Positions 35,893-47,800 of a DNA stretch of 64,000 nucleotides are shown here, in pieces. The stretch covers positions 1,922,001 to 1,986,000 of the forward strand of contig JAPYXD010000727.1 of the NCBI GenBank assembly GCA_030998225.1, given 5' to 3'. Position numbers and translations under genes: made by a program. This DNA comes from Diplolepis rosae. Lineage: Eukaryota > Arthropoda > Insecta > Hymenoptera > Diplolepididae. Each line of letters begins with the position of its first letter. Position 1 is the stretch's first letter. The notes under the pieces were generated by a model that had not been told where the DNA came from, did no database searches, and saw only the letters and a program-made list of their open reading frames with translations.

Positions 35893-36900
35893 CACTGAGA
35901 GAAATCGACTTTGGTTCCTGTGCACATAGCACATAAATTTTTTGTACAGTAGTTGCCTTGACCAAAAAAGTTGAGAGAAGCTACTACTTTTATAGTTATC
36001 ATGACAGTAATTTGGACTTTTTTGTGTATTCGGTTGTTGTGACCAAAGTTGATGATTAGAATGAGCTTTATACGTACCCCAACGGTTAGTACACGTACAT
36101 TTTCTTTATGTGTACTGCCAAGCTCCTTTGGTTACTACAACCGCAGCGTTCGCTGTTGCGCTAGACAAATCAAGTATAACTTTCATTTTTTACAACGAGG
36201 TAAGCCTGTCGTGACAACTATTAAAGTAGTTACTTCCAAAAAGATATGCAGCCTAAGTTGAATCCTGCCAATTCTCGTTCTCGATTCCTGGACTATATTT
36301 CACCGTACCAAGCATTATCAGGTAAATAATTCTATTATAAATATAGTTTGACAATTCTTTCTAAATGATAAACGATTTTGTTCGCGGACAATGCAATCGG
36401 TTCCAATTTTGCTGTCTCGTCGTATTTTGTCAAAACTATAGTCAGTCAAAAAAAGTTTAAGGTGATGAAAAAAGTGACAATTTTTTAACTTAATCGACGA
36501 AAGTTATCATAAATATCATTATACCGGATTATTTTTTCTTAGATCTTTTCGGTGAAACTTTATTTTTTCTAATCAAATTGAATTTGTATTTTGATAACTA
36601 AGAGAATCATACCTATAACCTCAAAAATAATTTTGGCTGGGTATTTACTGTCCGTAGACTTAGTCATTTTAACTAAACTCTATGCGCGGCTTTACGATGG
36701 ACTTTGGTTCCTATAACCGCAGCGCTATGGTATTTCAAGTACCAGAATCGTGGTCTCAGTAACGTTCCTTGCAGTTGGAGTAAACACTTTTCCAATGTAT
36801 GACAGCCACTACCATGATTGTCATGAGAACTTTAACATTTTTGTAAAGACGATTTTAACAAAAAAACTTTGGTCAGTGAAACCTAAAATTTCTCTCTGTG
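35893..36900. mobile_element. 1 kb element with CACTGAGAGAAAT ends
   Basis: The left end CACTGAGAGAAAT and the right end, complemented CACAGAGAGAAAT, bound 1008 bp. Next to the ends both arms carry a CTTTGGT or ACCAAAG word. Inside, words recur in diverged form (TTGGTTACTACAACCGCAGCG and TTGGTTCCTATAACCGCAGCG share about 17 of 21 bases at about 36128 and 36704; CATGACAGT and CATGAGAAC). There is no long frame. It belongs to the broad CACNGAGAAAA terminal family. The inner repeats suggest either a tandem duplication or two nested copies. Confidence 0.55.
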
Positions 36901-38734
36901 TAAGAAGATGTTAATTCTAAGTTAACTTTTGAATCTTTCCAGAGCTGTGAGTAAGATGACAGTAGTAAATCTTTACAAGTTTAAGAAGGACAGAATGCTG
37001 ATCCTCTTCTCAGAATGATGTTTGGATGACAATCTCGCACGAGAGTGAGTGAGACGAAAATAAGGTGTCTTTCATGGAGCACCGAGTACTAATAAAAGTC
37101 AAAAGGTTTTTTCCTTGATTCGCTGTAAAAAACAATGATTGTGTGAGCTGACCTTTGATTGTACTAAATTCGGCACTTCGGCAATGTACGAGAGGTTGAG
37201 GTCACTAAGAGATTTCTACAAAGATTTGGAAAACTGATCACAACGATTTACGATTCCTGGGACTAAAGAAATCGGTGAAACTGCTCGGCACTAAATTCGC
37301 TTAACTGACTTTTACTACTTTCAAGCTGGTTTACTTCTATTCTTTTCACTGGTTACTGTTTATTCTTTTCTCCTCAAAAGACTGTTCAATTCTTGGCAGT
37401 ATGCTCTTTTTATATTATATTTTTATGTGACATAACGCACAACGGGATACGGCCTTTTTCGTATATTAGTCATTTTTCCAAAATCATTTTCAAGTTCTTG
37501 CTAACTTCTAGGTTTTTTCTCCAGATTGTAATTAGACTTAACCTATATGGACTTTGCACATAGAAATATGTCACGGGACGTGACAATATTTCACGTGAAA
37601 AATTAAAGGCTTGACTCTTGTCATTTTATAATTATTCACAAGAAACGGATTTCTAATTAATTTTATTTCACAATAATCAAGACATTGCTTTAAAACTTAT
37701 AAACAAAATTGGGGGTGAAAATCTATTTGGTCTTTCAACTAACTAATAAAATAAAATAAAAATTCTAAGAAAAATAAATTAATCTATATCCCAAAAGCAT
37801 CAACAGACATCACACTACGTCCTTCACGTAATTTTTTTCCAAGTCCCTTAAACTAGAGAAAGTTATAAAATATAAAAATATGTAATATATATAGGCAATC
37901 ATTTGTTTCACTCATTATAGCGGCGATTACATGAACCTATAATTGTATTTACCTAGGGTTAAATCATTAAATAAGTGAGACTGGATAAATGAAAACTTGC
38001 ATTGTCATAATTCAAGTTACTATTATTATGTAAAGAAATAAAAAATCTTTCGCAATGTTTTAATGCAAAATTATCATTCAATGGTAAATCCGAAATAGAG
38101 GATACATTCGGCGAACAATTCGACGTAGTGTTTGAAGAGAAAGTTATCACAGCTCAGAAGTTGCTCAGCGGGTGAAAGAGGGAGGTTCACGAGAAGGAGA
38201 TTTAAGTAGTAATTCTGCGCAAGGTCATAGAACCAAGTCGTATTTCGTCTCGAATTCCGACTATTCCGAGTATCACTCCCCCGTGTTCCATTCTAGACCG
38301 GTTAAGTAATGCGCAATGCTTAGTGTGGCTCTGGATCGTTTCTGGAAATTACACCACCCGGTTGAGCTCGCTTTAATATAAGCTTGCTGCTTAGAGTATA
38401 TCAGTTCTAAACTCCTATTCATAACTAGATAACCACGTAAGTTGTGACTGATATCAACAAATATATTACGTGATTGATGAGTAACTAGATTCCAAAGTTT
38501 CTATATCAATTACTTTTTAAATACGCTAAAACAAACACAGCATAATATGTTTAAAATTATACTGTTTTGGAAACAAAATTTCATTATAAATGATAATATA
38601 GAAAACAAAAGCTCACGCAATGAATTTGCAATTTTTTTCAGGACACGAGCATTAAACTATATTTTGTTTTGATTTGGAGCTGAATTTGTTGAGGCATAAG
38701 CTGAATGACGATTCTCAGTATTCCATATCTTCGG
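36901..38734. other. no gene seen; CACGTG-type palindromes near 37565
   Basis: GTCACGGGACGTGAC and TTTCACGTGAAA lie within 40 bp at about 37568-37602 and contain an E-box (CACGTG). Everything else is AT-rich single-copy-looking DNA. Confidence 0.45.
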
Positions 38735-39230
38735 TTAAGGGGATCCGCCACCTTTAGTTGGTATATATTTTTGATTTGTGTGTAAATTTTCAGGGCAATC
38801 TGATTTTTTTCTTGGGAAAATAAATAAAGTTAAAAGTTACTACGATTTGAGAATAACGCGTTTTTAGCTAAAATTAGCTTTTTACACTTTTGGGTATGGA
38901 AAGCAGTCTAGCTAAAAAAATAACTGCAAAAAATTTTTGTTTATATTTTGGGACAGTTTTATTTATTTTTTTATTTTATTAACTTATTTTTTAGTCATGT
39001 TACCTTGAAAAAAACAAAAAAGTTATTCAAAGTCAAAAAATGTCAAAAAAAAATGCCTAAAAAAGTCAAAATTTTTAGTTTAAAAATACATAAAGATGCT
39101 GGAATTTTTAAAAAAAGCTCAAAACCTTTCTAAATAAAGGTACTAAATATTTAAAAAATATAAGGAAGGTCTAAACTCAAAAAATAAAAATATTAATAAA
39201 TATTTTTTTATTTTCAAGATACTTTTAATT
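38735..39230. mobile_element. truncated TTAAGGGGATCCGCC element
   Basis: It starts TTAAGGGGATCCGCCACC. From there it follows the complement of the right end of the complete element at 46730-48241, including words around TCTGATTTTTTTC and AATAAATAAAGTTAA. It then jumps to the complement of that element's left part (CAAAAAAGTTATTCAAAGTC, GGTCTAAACTCAAAAAATAA). The internal tandem array is missing and so is the far TTAA end. It is an internally deleted and end-truncated copy. Confidence 0.75.
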
Positions 39231-40107
39231 TAACGTTTGACTTTGAAATGTAAAATTTGTGTAGGTCTTTGAATGTCTTCTTATGGAGTACCCAGAGGCT
39301 TTGTCGTATCAAACTCAACAACCTCTACCAACGACGAGTTAACTGGCATAATTTTCGTCTACAGACCAAAGGATGTTCTTTGGAAGCGTTAGCATTTAGA
39401 TATCGAAGCCTTTGTTAGCGTTAATAGGAGCTTCGGTTCTCAATTCCTTTGCCCTCCCCATTGAATTCCCCACGCGAAGATCCTCTTAGCAGTAGTTACC
39501 GTAAGATCCGCGCCTCGAGGTCGCCCTCAATCAGAACCACGCAGTCTATAATTCAATATATCGAACCCTCATCCCCGATACGCTTCCCATTTGCCGCAAT
39601 CCGAGCTGGATAGATCTTAGGTATGGCAGTTGGGAAGAGTATTCGACGAGAGAGTTTTGTCCCTTTATGACTCCTTTGGAGCAGATTCTAGAGAGAGACT
39701 CTAGGGACTGTAAGAAGCAGAGAGTTCACTCAATTGGCAGGTGCTGCGCCCCTTAGCTTGTAATCGAATAACGTGTCTCGAGCTGCAGTGACAATTCAAA
39801 TACTCAAATATAGAAGATATTTTCCTGTCTCTTTTTTCCCCTGGAATTTAAACCCCTTTAATCCCCCTTCTTTCTTCCCTATCATGTACACAGATATACT
39901 CTTATCTTACTTCAATTATCTAGAAGGTAGAAACTCTGCCAAAATTCACCTATTCATGTAACAGGGAAATTATTAGGTATCGATTAAACAGAATATAACC
40001 TTAATGGAATTTTCAAGATTTCTTTCAGTGATCTGTAATTATTTTTCTATTATAAAAATAACCTCCCGTGTGGACATTCTTAGTCGGTCTTCGCGAGGCC
40101 TCATGGT
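39231..40107. other. no gene seen; GC-richer block 39280-39760
   Basis: Complex sequence with higher GC and a few short frames. No splice-supported exon and no recognised protein. Confidence 0.45.
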
Positions 40108-40120
40108 GTTTTCAGTTTTA

Positions 40121-40250
40121 CAATAATGGCCCTACGTTGGCAAGCCAAGAAGGCCCTAAAAAAAAAAAACGACATGCAGCCCTTTGAAGGCCTTATGTGA
40201 AATGTCCTCATAGGGCCAGTGAAGTAGCCCATTATAGGGCTTAGTAGAGT
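40121..40250. repeat. cluster of GGCCCTA words in both orientations
   Basis: ATGGCCCTA, AGGCCCTAA, GAAGGCCTT, TAGGGCCA and TAGGGCTT follow each other within 130 bp, with ATAATGGCCCTA and CCATTATAGGGC as approximate ends. It resembles a small foldback element rich in sub-terminal palindromic words. Confidence 0.4.
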
Positions 40251-40582
40251 CCATTGTATAAAAGGGTCATCAACCAAAAATAAAAGTTTGAATTAAAAAA
40301 AATACAGACGACATGAAGTAACATGGTTTCATTCCCTTATCTTTGTCAAGCAAATCTTTAGAATAACCATGTCCATAAATTACATTTCAAAAAAATGATT
40401 TTATGTATATTTTACGAACCTAGTTTTACAAATCAATATTTTTCACTTCTTATAAAGTAAAGTGAAAACATCAGTTCAAAATAATACTTTTTAAGTGCCT
40501 CCGGCGCGTAAACTCGTTTTACGCTACAGTTGAGAGTAGCGTAATGTTGTGTATTGTGATACAGAGGAATGTAATGTAAAAA

Positions 40583-40706
40583 TTGAACTGCGCATGTGCC
40601 TATAACCATACAGCAGAGCGTAATCTTCTTCTTATTCTTCTTCTTCTTCTTCGTACAGCGTTGGCACCGCGTACTGACAAAGCCTTTTACATTTGAACTG
40701 CGCATG
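40583..40706. promoter_or_regulatory. paired TTGAACTGCGCATG words around a CTT microsatellite
   Basis: TTGAACTGCGCATG occurs at 40583 and 40693, about 110 bp apart, with a (CTT)n tract between (about 40625-40653). TGCGCATGTGC and TGCGCATGCTC resemble NRF-1/Erect-wing binding sites. They could equally be a duplicated segment. No transcription start is evident. Confidence 0.25.
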
Positions 40707-40744
40707 CTCTATACTCGTATACGCACCGAAGTCACATAAAATAG

Positions 40745-40899
40745 AATATGTGCCAATGCACACAATTCGGGTAATTACGAGACTCGCTTAAAATGCTCGC
40801 AGGACTGATCGCACCTCGGCTTTGTCTCGGCTTCGATCTCCTGCGAGCATTGTCGCTCGTCGCGTAATAACCTTCATTATGTGCCTAGGCACATAATAT
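40745..40899. mobile_element. 155 bp foldback with palindromic ends
   Basis: The central stem is a perfect 13 bp match, AATGCTCGCAGGA (40792-40804) with its complement (40839-40851). Outside it, TTACGAGACTCGC pairs imperfectly with the complement of GCTCGTCGCGTAA. The right end is a perfect 22 bp palindrome ATTATGTGCC/TAGGCACATAAT (40876-40897) and the left end holds a diverged version (ATATGTGCCAATGCACA). The loop is GC-rich with two CTCGGCT words. It is a compact non-autonomous element. Confidence 0.65.
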
Positions 40900-43800
40900 A
40901 CTATTACACTACTTATAGATGAGGCAGCTATTATTTTCCCATTACAGTCGAACTATAAGAAAATTTGAAGGTTATTTAAACATAATGTATGTATCAAGTA
41001 ATTTAGATAACCATAAACAATAGTTTTACCGTAATTATAATAACAATCTAATCTACGTTTTTGAGGTTTCCTTTATAATATCAAGTTTGATGATTAGATT
41101 TAAAAACTTTTTTGTGTCGAACTGTAAATTATTGTTGAAACAAAATCGTCCAATATTTTGAATCGCAACTTTTGAGGGTTATTGTACAAAATATAAACTT
41201 ACAAAAATTAGTTTGCTCTTAATGAAATTTTTTATTAATGTTGTCATGGCAACGCCTTGAAGTTGAGCCTGCAAAAAAATGTTGCTCCATGGTGGAAACG
41301 ATTCTAATCGTTTGAAAAACCGGATACAGCGGATGAAATTTTTTTTATTAAAATTAGACTTGTGAGTATCGTCTGAATCACGGAAACATGAAAAATATTA
41401 GTTATTAACAAATTTTCGCTACTTTTAACGCCGAATGACACTTTTCAGCCCATTTTGTGTGTTTTTGTATTAAAAAAAATATTTAAACAAAATTTTTTTA
41501 GAAAAACTGTGGTTCAGGCAATAACTATACATTTATTGAGTAAACACAAAAAATTTCAGCGCAATCGAAGGAGTATTTTTTTGTTATCATGTCTACCATT
41601 CTGAAAATAATGGTTTTGAGAAAAATCGTACTCTATACATATTATGTGTATAAATATTCGATTAATATAAGAAAAGGTTCCACAACAAGTGAAAGAATTT
41701 TGCAAACAGAATTAATAATGAAAGATTTTATTAATTTTAGTATATAGAGGTAGTCATAACAGTAAAATATTGACTAACTCCGATTAAATATGAGTTACGT
41801 AAGGAACCAATTTATGAAAAGAAAAAAATGGTAATTTCATATATTTATCTCGAGGGTAGCCTTATGGCGTAAACAATGCTGTCGTGTCTCTGCATTTTAT
41901 AAGGTTTTCCGCTGTTGAGAGTTCTAATGTATCGATTCCATTGAGTATAGGTATAGCCCGATGAGTGTGTTGAAGACATCGATAATGATGATATACTGGT
42001 ATCAATAAGATTTCCAACGAAGTTTATTTTTCAATTCTCAGAGGATCTTTTTTTAATCAAAAATCTGGTTATACTAAGGTTATATAATTAGGTAGAGATA
42101 TGCATACTTTATTTTGTCTTCTGACATTTCAAGTCTATTGACATACATCTTAAATAACAATGTCCAGGAGTCTCCTTTGAATAGCAGAACATTTCCCTCT
42201 GAAATCCAGCACCTATTATGGGCTTTGTCGTACTTATGTGTCTTTTACCTTTGTGTGTTAAAAAGTTGGCGCGTAATGAGGCACGTTGTTGAAAAGACGG
42301 GGTTTGGAAAATATATTTTGATGTCAGACCAGTAGCAATAACAGTATAAATAAAATAGACAGACGTATCGTGTCTCGCTTATAGCATCGTTAACGATGCA
42401 AATACATAGAGGGGAACCCGATCAAACCCTTTAGGCAAAGGAATTTCTCTCTAAGCAAAAGTGATCTTCTTACGCTGAATACTTTTTCCCCAAGTTAGCC
42501 TCAATAACGAGAAATTATTTGCAAAATTTCCTCTTTAATATACTTGGAATATAAGGAATAAGGAATAAGGAATTTTCATATGATTTTAATGGCGAAAATA
42601 TTCTTTTATTCATATAATTATTTTATGAATACGATAAGAATAGTCCAAGTACAAATTGAACCTTAAAAATGTATGAAAAAGAACTGTTATGAGAAGTATC
42701 GTACGGATTGATATACGTGTTCCGCTCATGACACGACAGAGATTGAGGAAGACATCGTAAGAAAAGGAACGTGAGGCAAGGTCTAGAAACTTTATCCACT
42801 TTGCATGCTGATGGTCACAGATTTGGAAGACAAAATGGTGCGTGGAGAAAACGTGGATCCGGGATTCTCTCCGAGTCGATTCCTTTTGTGCACCGGATTC
42901 CAAACTTTGTAGCCAGTTTACGAGCTACCAAGTCAGCGCCCTTCGATTTTACGTTAATTTGTGCTGATGTGACTCGAACGATGGGATAGGTTTGGATGAG
43001 ATTTCATTTTCTTTGGTACGGCATTCAGCTAGGTAAGACTCTTTTAAGATGTACTCTCTCCCACTCCGTAATTCTTCAAGGATGAAAAGGCTCCTTCTTG
43101 CTAGATTCTTAGGGTGGTTTGCAAGGAGAACACTCTTACACGGTCAAGTGAGTTACAGAATTAAGCTTAGCAATTTCCGTAGGAGTGATTGGATTTTCCC
43201 AAATCCACTGAATCCCTCAGGCTAGGTTTTTCCCTTCTGTGGAGTCGATATGGATATTCACAAATTCAAGATCCTTTACTTTTTATCCACTCGTGCGCAG
43301 TGGGCAGGAAAGAAATTTCGTTCTTCTTATAAAGGGAAGCTCATTTTCAAATGAAACTTCGCTTTGTTTCTTATTTCTGTAGAATAAAATTTTCTAGATC
43401 TGAGAAAAGGATTAAGAGAATTTGTAGTCGGGCTGTTAAACGAAAAAACCCGAGTTCTAGTGTTAAAATTACTTTTGTGGTATTGTAAAAAACAATTTTC
43501 TCAAAATGTATGTCTGTGGATAAATTAAAATTGAGTGTACTTGAAAAAAATATTAAACGATATTACACACTCGTACATATTTTTATTCTCTGTATTGTTT
43601 TTTGCGTTAATAAATAAATTGCTCAATCGTATGAAACCGATATCTCTATTCTTCTATTATAATATGAAAGTTATTTAACAATGTGAGGAACGGAGAAACT
43701 AATTGAATGCCTTACGATGTTTTAGCAGAGAATGGAATTCGGAGATACATAATTTAGCATACTTTCTGTTTAAATATTTATTAAAATGCGGATCGCTCAA

Positions 43801-44100
43801 ACCTTAAAATTATAATTCTGTATACATAGTTCACTTAATTTAATAAAGGCAGTCTGGCCTGGAAAATATACATTTTACAGAAGTGGTTCAGCTCCAGAGT
43901 TTCTCTTTGACAATTAGTAATACTTAATTTTGTCCAATTTGATAGTTCATTCTATACGAGCTATGTTATGTTATCATACTTTTTTCATAAAACATTTTCT
44001 ATTACTAAAATTTATCAAAAAAATGAGATCGTAATTATAATTATATAATTAAATAATTATATATTTATTAATGCCATTATTCATAGAGTATTCTAAGTTT
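40900..44100. other. no gene seen; X-box-like site at 41240
   Basis: GTTGTCATGGCAAC at 41240-41253 fits the RFX X-box consensus RYYNYYATRRNRAC. The region 41090-41660 looks like transposon debris. A GC-richer block at 42690-43270 has frames open on both strands (42610-42989) without recognised motifs. Confidence 0.45.
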
Positions 44101-44145
44101 TGGATCAATAAATACATTTTCTTTTTCTTTTAGGTGAGATAAAAC
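44101..44145 (+). promoter_or_regulatory. candidate recursive splice junction (TTAG|GTGAGA)
   Basis: An almost unbroken pyrimidine run, TTTTCTTTTTCTTTTAG, ends at 44133 and is directly followed by GTGAGA. An abutted acceptor and donor with no exon between is the hallmark of ratchet (recursive) sites in long insect introns. The downstream frame in register stops within three codons, so an ordinary exon starting here is unlikely unless another phase is used. Same strand as the site at 61458. Confidence 0.35.
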
Positions 44146-46729
44146 TTCTTGCTGTCTTTTTTCTTAAGTTTCTGAATAAAACTTATTTTCTATTTGAAAT
44201 AATTGAAAAGAAATGAGTATTACCTTTAATAATAAGTAGGTATAGGAAAACTTGTTACCCTAAAAGATTTTTAATATAATTTTTTTATAATACAGTAAAA
44301 ATGTAAAAAATATGTAAAAATAAGTAACCTAGAATGATTTGATTGAGAAAAGTGAGTTTAAAGGACGTTTCGAATTCTGAAAAGGATAAAAATAAAATGG
44401 TTAGTTTAAAATCTTGGATAAGGTCAAGCTATTTTGTAGTGAGAGGGGACGTGTCTGTAAGGTTAATGACTTTGGTAGATACGTGTGTCATCGGATTGAG
44501 AATGTTAAGAAGAGTGCAGAAGGAACGAAGAGTAGGGAGCACCGACCCGGGAGTCGTTAGGAAGACGAGCTGAAAGGGGTAAGAAGCTAAATGCTCGTAA
44601 AGAAGGTCAAACGGATCGTAAACGCCGGGAAAAGACGAACACTGCGAATAGTCGTGGATGAAGGTTGAAAACCTTTCTTCCCTCTACTTCACATCGAAGA
44701 AACTGCTCAACGACTGCGAGTCATCTTCTTTCTCTTCCTCTCTGCCCCTCTTTTCCCAGGTCGCGCAACCACACAAGTTCTCTTTTTCCTGAATTTCCTC
44801 CCTCACCATATCACCCATCTTGCGATTGAATCCGACGGGGCAGCTGTGTGCTCGATAAATTGGAATTCCGTACGAAAAAATGCAAAAGACCCGGAGGCGA
44901 CCGAGCGGACCGCTCGTCATCTTTCGAGGATTGTACGTCGATCATCCCACAACTTTGAATAGCGTAGGGGGCTTGATCGAACAAATTTTCAAACAGCAGG
45001 AAAGTTCATAAATTTTCGTGCTGTCATTCTCAAGCTTCACGGCGTCCCTTTCTAATAATACCATGTCAGTAAACGTCCTCAAAATATATTTTTAAGTGTT
45101 ATGTCAATGTCAAAAATTCCCTAAAGAAAAAAGGGTCTCATCTTATAAATATATTTTATAGGGAAGTGCTGTCATTTTATTTTTTAATTGAAAGTACTCC
45201 ACAACTTTTAGCTGTTTCTGTTGTTGTAAAAGAATTTCTTATTTTTTGCAATTCAGGTACCAGCAATTAAAGCAAAAAACATTTTAAAAATAGACATTTT
45301 GGATTTAACGCCAGCTTGCATAAATGTAAACTTACAAATCAGTTGGATTTCAAGCGTAAGAGATACTCAGAGGTATCAAATATTTATTACTTCTCGCTCG
45401 AAGCCGTAAACATTGCCAGTGTATGAAACACTTCACCTATATTCACAAATCTCTGCAATACTCACTTCTCTGACCATCTTTCACACTTGCTCAATAAATC
45501 CACCCAAAAAGCTTTTCCATCGATGCCGCTTCAATTTTCAAGCAATGTCAAACGCCGAAATATTATAGAATAATATCTACATTCACGTCCTAGTAAATGA
45601 GTTATTTCAAAAGTAAGTTACATTAAATCTATTATTTTGAAAACAATTTTTTATAATCAGATGTATAGAACAATTATTATTACACAAGTAGATCTCATAA
45701 AAAAATGCATTTTCAATTCAAAAATATGCTAATATATATTTTTATAAAAAAAATTCTATTTAAAATTTTAATTTAACTTTTCATTCGAATTGTTCACAGT
45801 ATTTTTGTTTTTATTACTGATGAAAAACCTGATTAAAATACTTGTCTCTAATCAAAAATTCTCAGATAAAGCCAAAAGGTCTAATTTTAAATGATGATCA
45901 CTCCTTAATACACAAGGTCTCTTTACAATTAGCAAATAAATGAATAGAGTAACGATCCTCTTATTACGTAATAAGGCTCTGGAAGTAACGATTCCTTTTT
46001 TCACTACCTAATTTAACTCAATCGACTAAAAAACCTCTCTCTACATTGGAGATTCCGTCTAGAAGAAAATTACTCAACAAGCCAGCACTTCGTTTCATGA
46101 TCTCAATGTCTTTTTCCTTGATCTAAACAAATCATTTCAATTACTTCAAAGCCCCGCAGCTTTCATTTCTCGTTGTCCGTAATCCGGTCTGATCGTAAAT
46201 TGCTCCAAGATCGCCTGTATCGTTCAGAAATATCGAATTCACAGTCTCTCGACAAATTACTGGGGCTGTTCGAACGATAAAGTCGTAAATCGATTTTAGT
46301 GGAAACTTTATCGCAGTACAATTCTATTCGATAATGACTCTTGGTTACCTTTACCCTCGCATGATGACTTCTCCAAATCGTATCAACTTAATTCATATTC
46401 AGAGAACGAGAGTTTGCGAGTGGAGAGTAGAGAAACAAGAGGGACGTTATGTCGGGTGGGATTGTGGGGGTGGTTTGGGGGCCGAAAGGGTGCTTGGACG
46501 AACATTCGTTCGAGTGAACCGAGCTTTAGCTTCACTTCCGTCTCATTACCTGCTATACTCTGACTGAATTATCTACAATCAACATCAAACATTTTTAAAT
46601 TCATTTCCTCTTCTATACATACACTCTTCCCTTCACATTAAATCGTCCTCCATTTCCCTCCAGTCAACATTTGCATTCTATTCTCCACGATACTTAACGA
46701 CAATTTGTATCAATTTATTAAGAATATCA
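44146..46729. other. no gene seen; GC-richer blocks
   Basis: GC-richer complex blocks lie at 44400-44980 and 46080-46560. The + frame at 44343-44573 (76 codons, many K/R) and the minus frame at 44684-44920 have no recognised domain. The 45000-46000 part is AT-rich. Confidence 0.45.
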
Positions 46730-47096
46730 TTAAGGGGATCCGCCACATTTATTATTTTTATTTTTTGAGTTTAGACCTTTCATATAATTTTTGTTATGCT
46801 TAGTACTTTTATTTAGAAAGGTTTTGGGGATTTTTAAAAATTCCAGCTCCTATATGTATTTTTAAGCTACAAATTTTTAGGTTTTTGGTCATTTTTTTGA
46901 CATGTTTTGACTTTGAATAACTTTTTTGTTTTTTAACCAATTGTCATGATTCTTTTTTTATTTTATTTCTTACAATATATTTTTGTAAATTTTCAATAAT
47001 TTACATGATTATTAATAACTGTATTTTCTTCCAAATATCTCTAGAAGGAAAAACAATTGTAAACTTTAATTAAGCAAGCGACTTAGCATTTCAATA

Positions 47097-47280
47097 CTGA
47101 AAAAAAAATGCTATTAAATCAAAAGCATTTCTTTCGAAAAACATGTTTGTCATGGATTCAAATCAATATGCTATAGAATTAGTAACATATCTATTGGTTC
47201 TTGTAATATATTTTTATGAATTAATAGTATACATGTTTTTGGAAATAAATGCTTTTGATTCAATAGCATTTTTTTCTCAG
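47097..47280. mobile_element. 184 bp MITE with CTGAGAAAAAAATGCTATT ends, nested
   Basis: The left end CTGAAAAAAAAATGCTATTA and the right end, complemented CTGAGAAAAAAATGCTATTG, are flanked by TA and TG. ATCAAAAGCATTT and its complement lie just inside. It sits within the TTAA element at 46730-48241 and interrupts a segment that is continuous in the copy at about 60800. It is the complete version of the truncated unit at 28007. Confidence 0.8.
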
Positions 47281-47390
47281 TGAACGCTTATCTCGTATCA
47301 CACATTTTTTTGAAAAAAATGGAATTTTTTTCAATATTTAAAATCAAAAAATAAAATATACATCCTGTTGAGAAATGTCTTAATGAGAAT

Positions 47391-47800
47391 TTGTAGACCT
47401 CATTTAGGCAAATAACTTTCCATATATAAACGTTTTTTTTTTGTATCTCACATATTTTGTCTGAAAAATCGAATTTTTAATTTTAATTGTATTTTTTGGA
47501 ATTGAAACGAAAAATATATATTTTATCAGAAACTGTGTGAGACAAAAATTGTAGATCTTTATGGAACAAATAATTTTGCATTCTTACGTTTTTTTCGTAT
47601 TTCACATATTATTGTTAACAAAATTTGAATTTTGGATTTACAATAGTATTTTTTAAATTAAAAAGAAAAATATACATCTTATGAAAAAATGTTGCAATTT
47701 AAATTTGTAGATCTTTATGTAGAAAATAATTTTGTATGATAACTTTTTTTCATATCTCGTATAATTCAAGTGGAAAATGGAATTTAGATATTGACTTTTT
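47391..47800. repeat. about 157 bp internal tandem repeats
   Basis: TTGTAGAYCT words start at 47391, 47549 and 47705, giving periods of 158 and 156 bp. Each is followed by an AAATAATTTTGYAT word and then a run of T and a TATCTCACATATT-like word. The same unit, complemented, recurs in the fragment at 60180-60870. Confidence 0.7.

Noticed and set aside
36290..36330. ATTATCAG|GTAAAT as a ratchet site
   Set aside because: Weak, purine-interrupted tract; it lies inside the repeat at 35893-36900.
43020..43040. GCTAG|GTAAGA as a ratchet site
   Set aside because: The upstream tract is short and interrupted; less convincing than 44133 and 61458.
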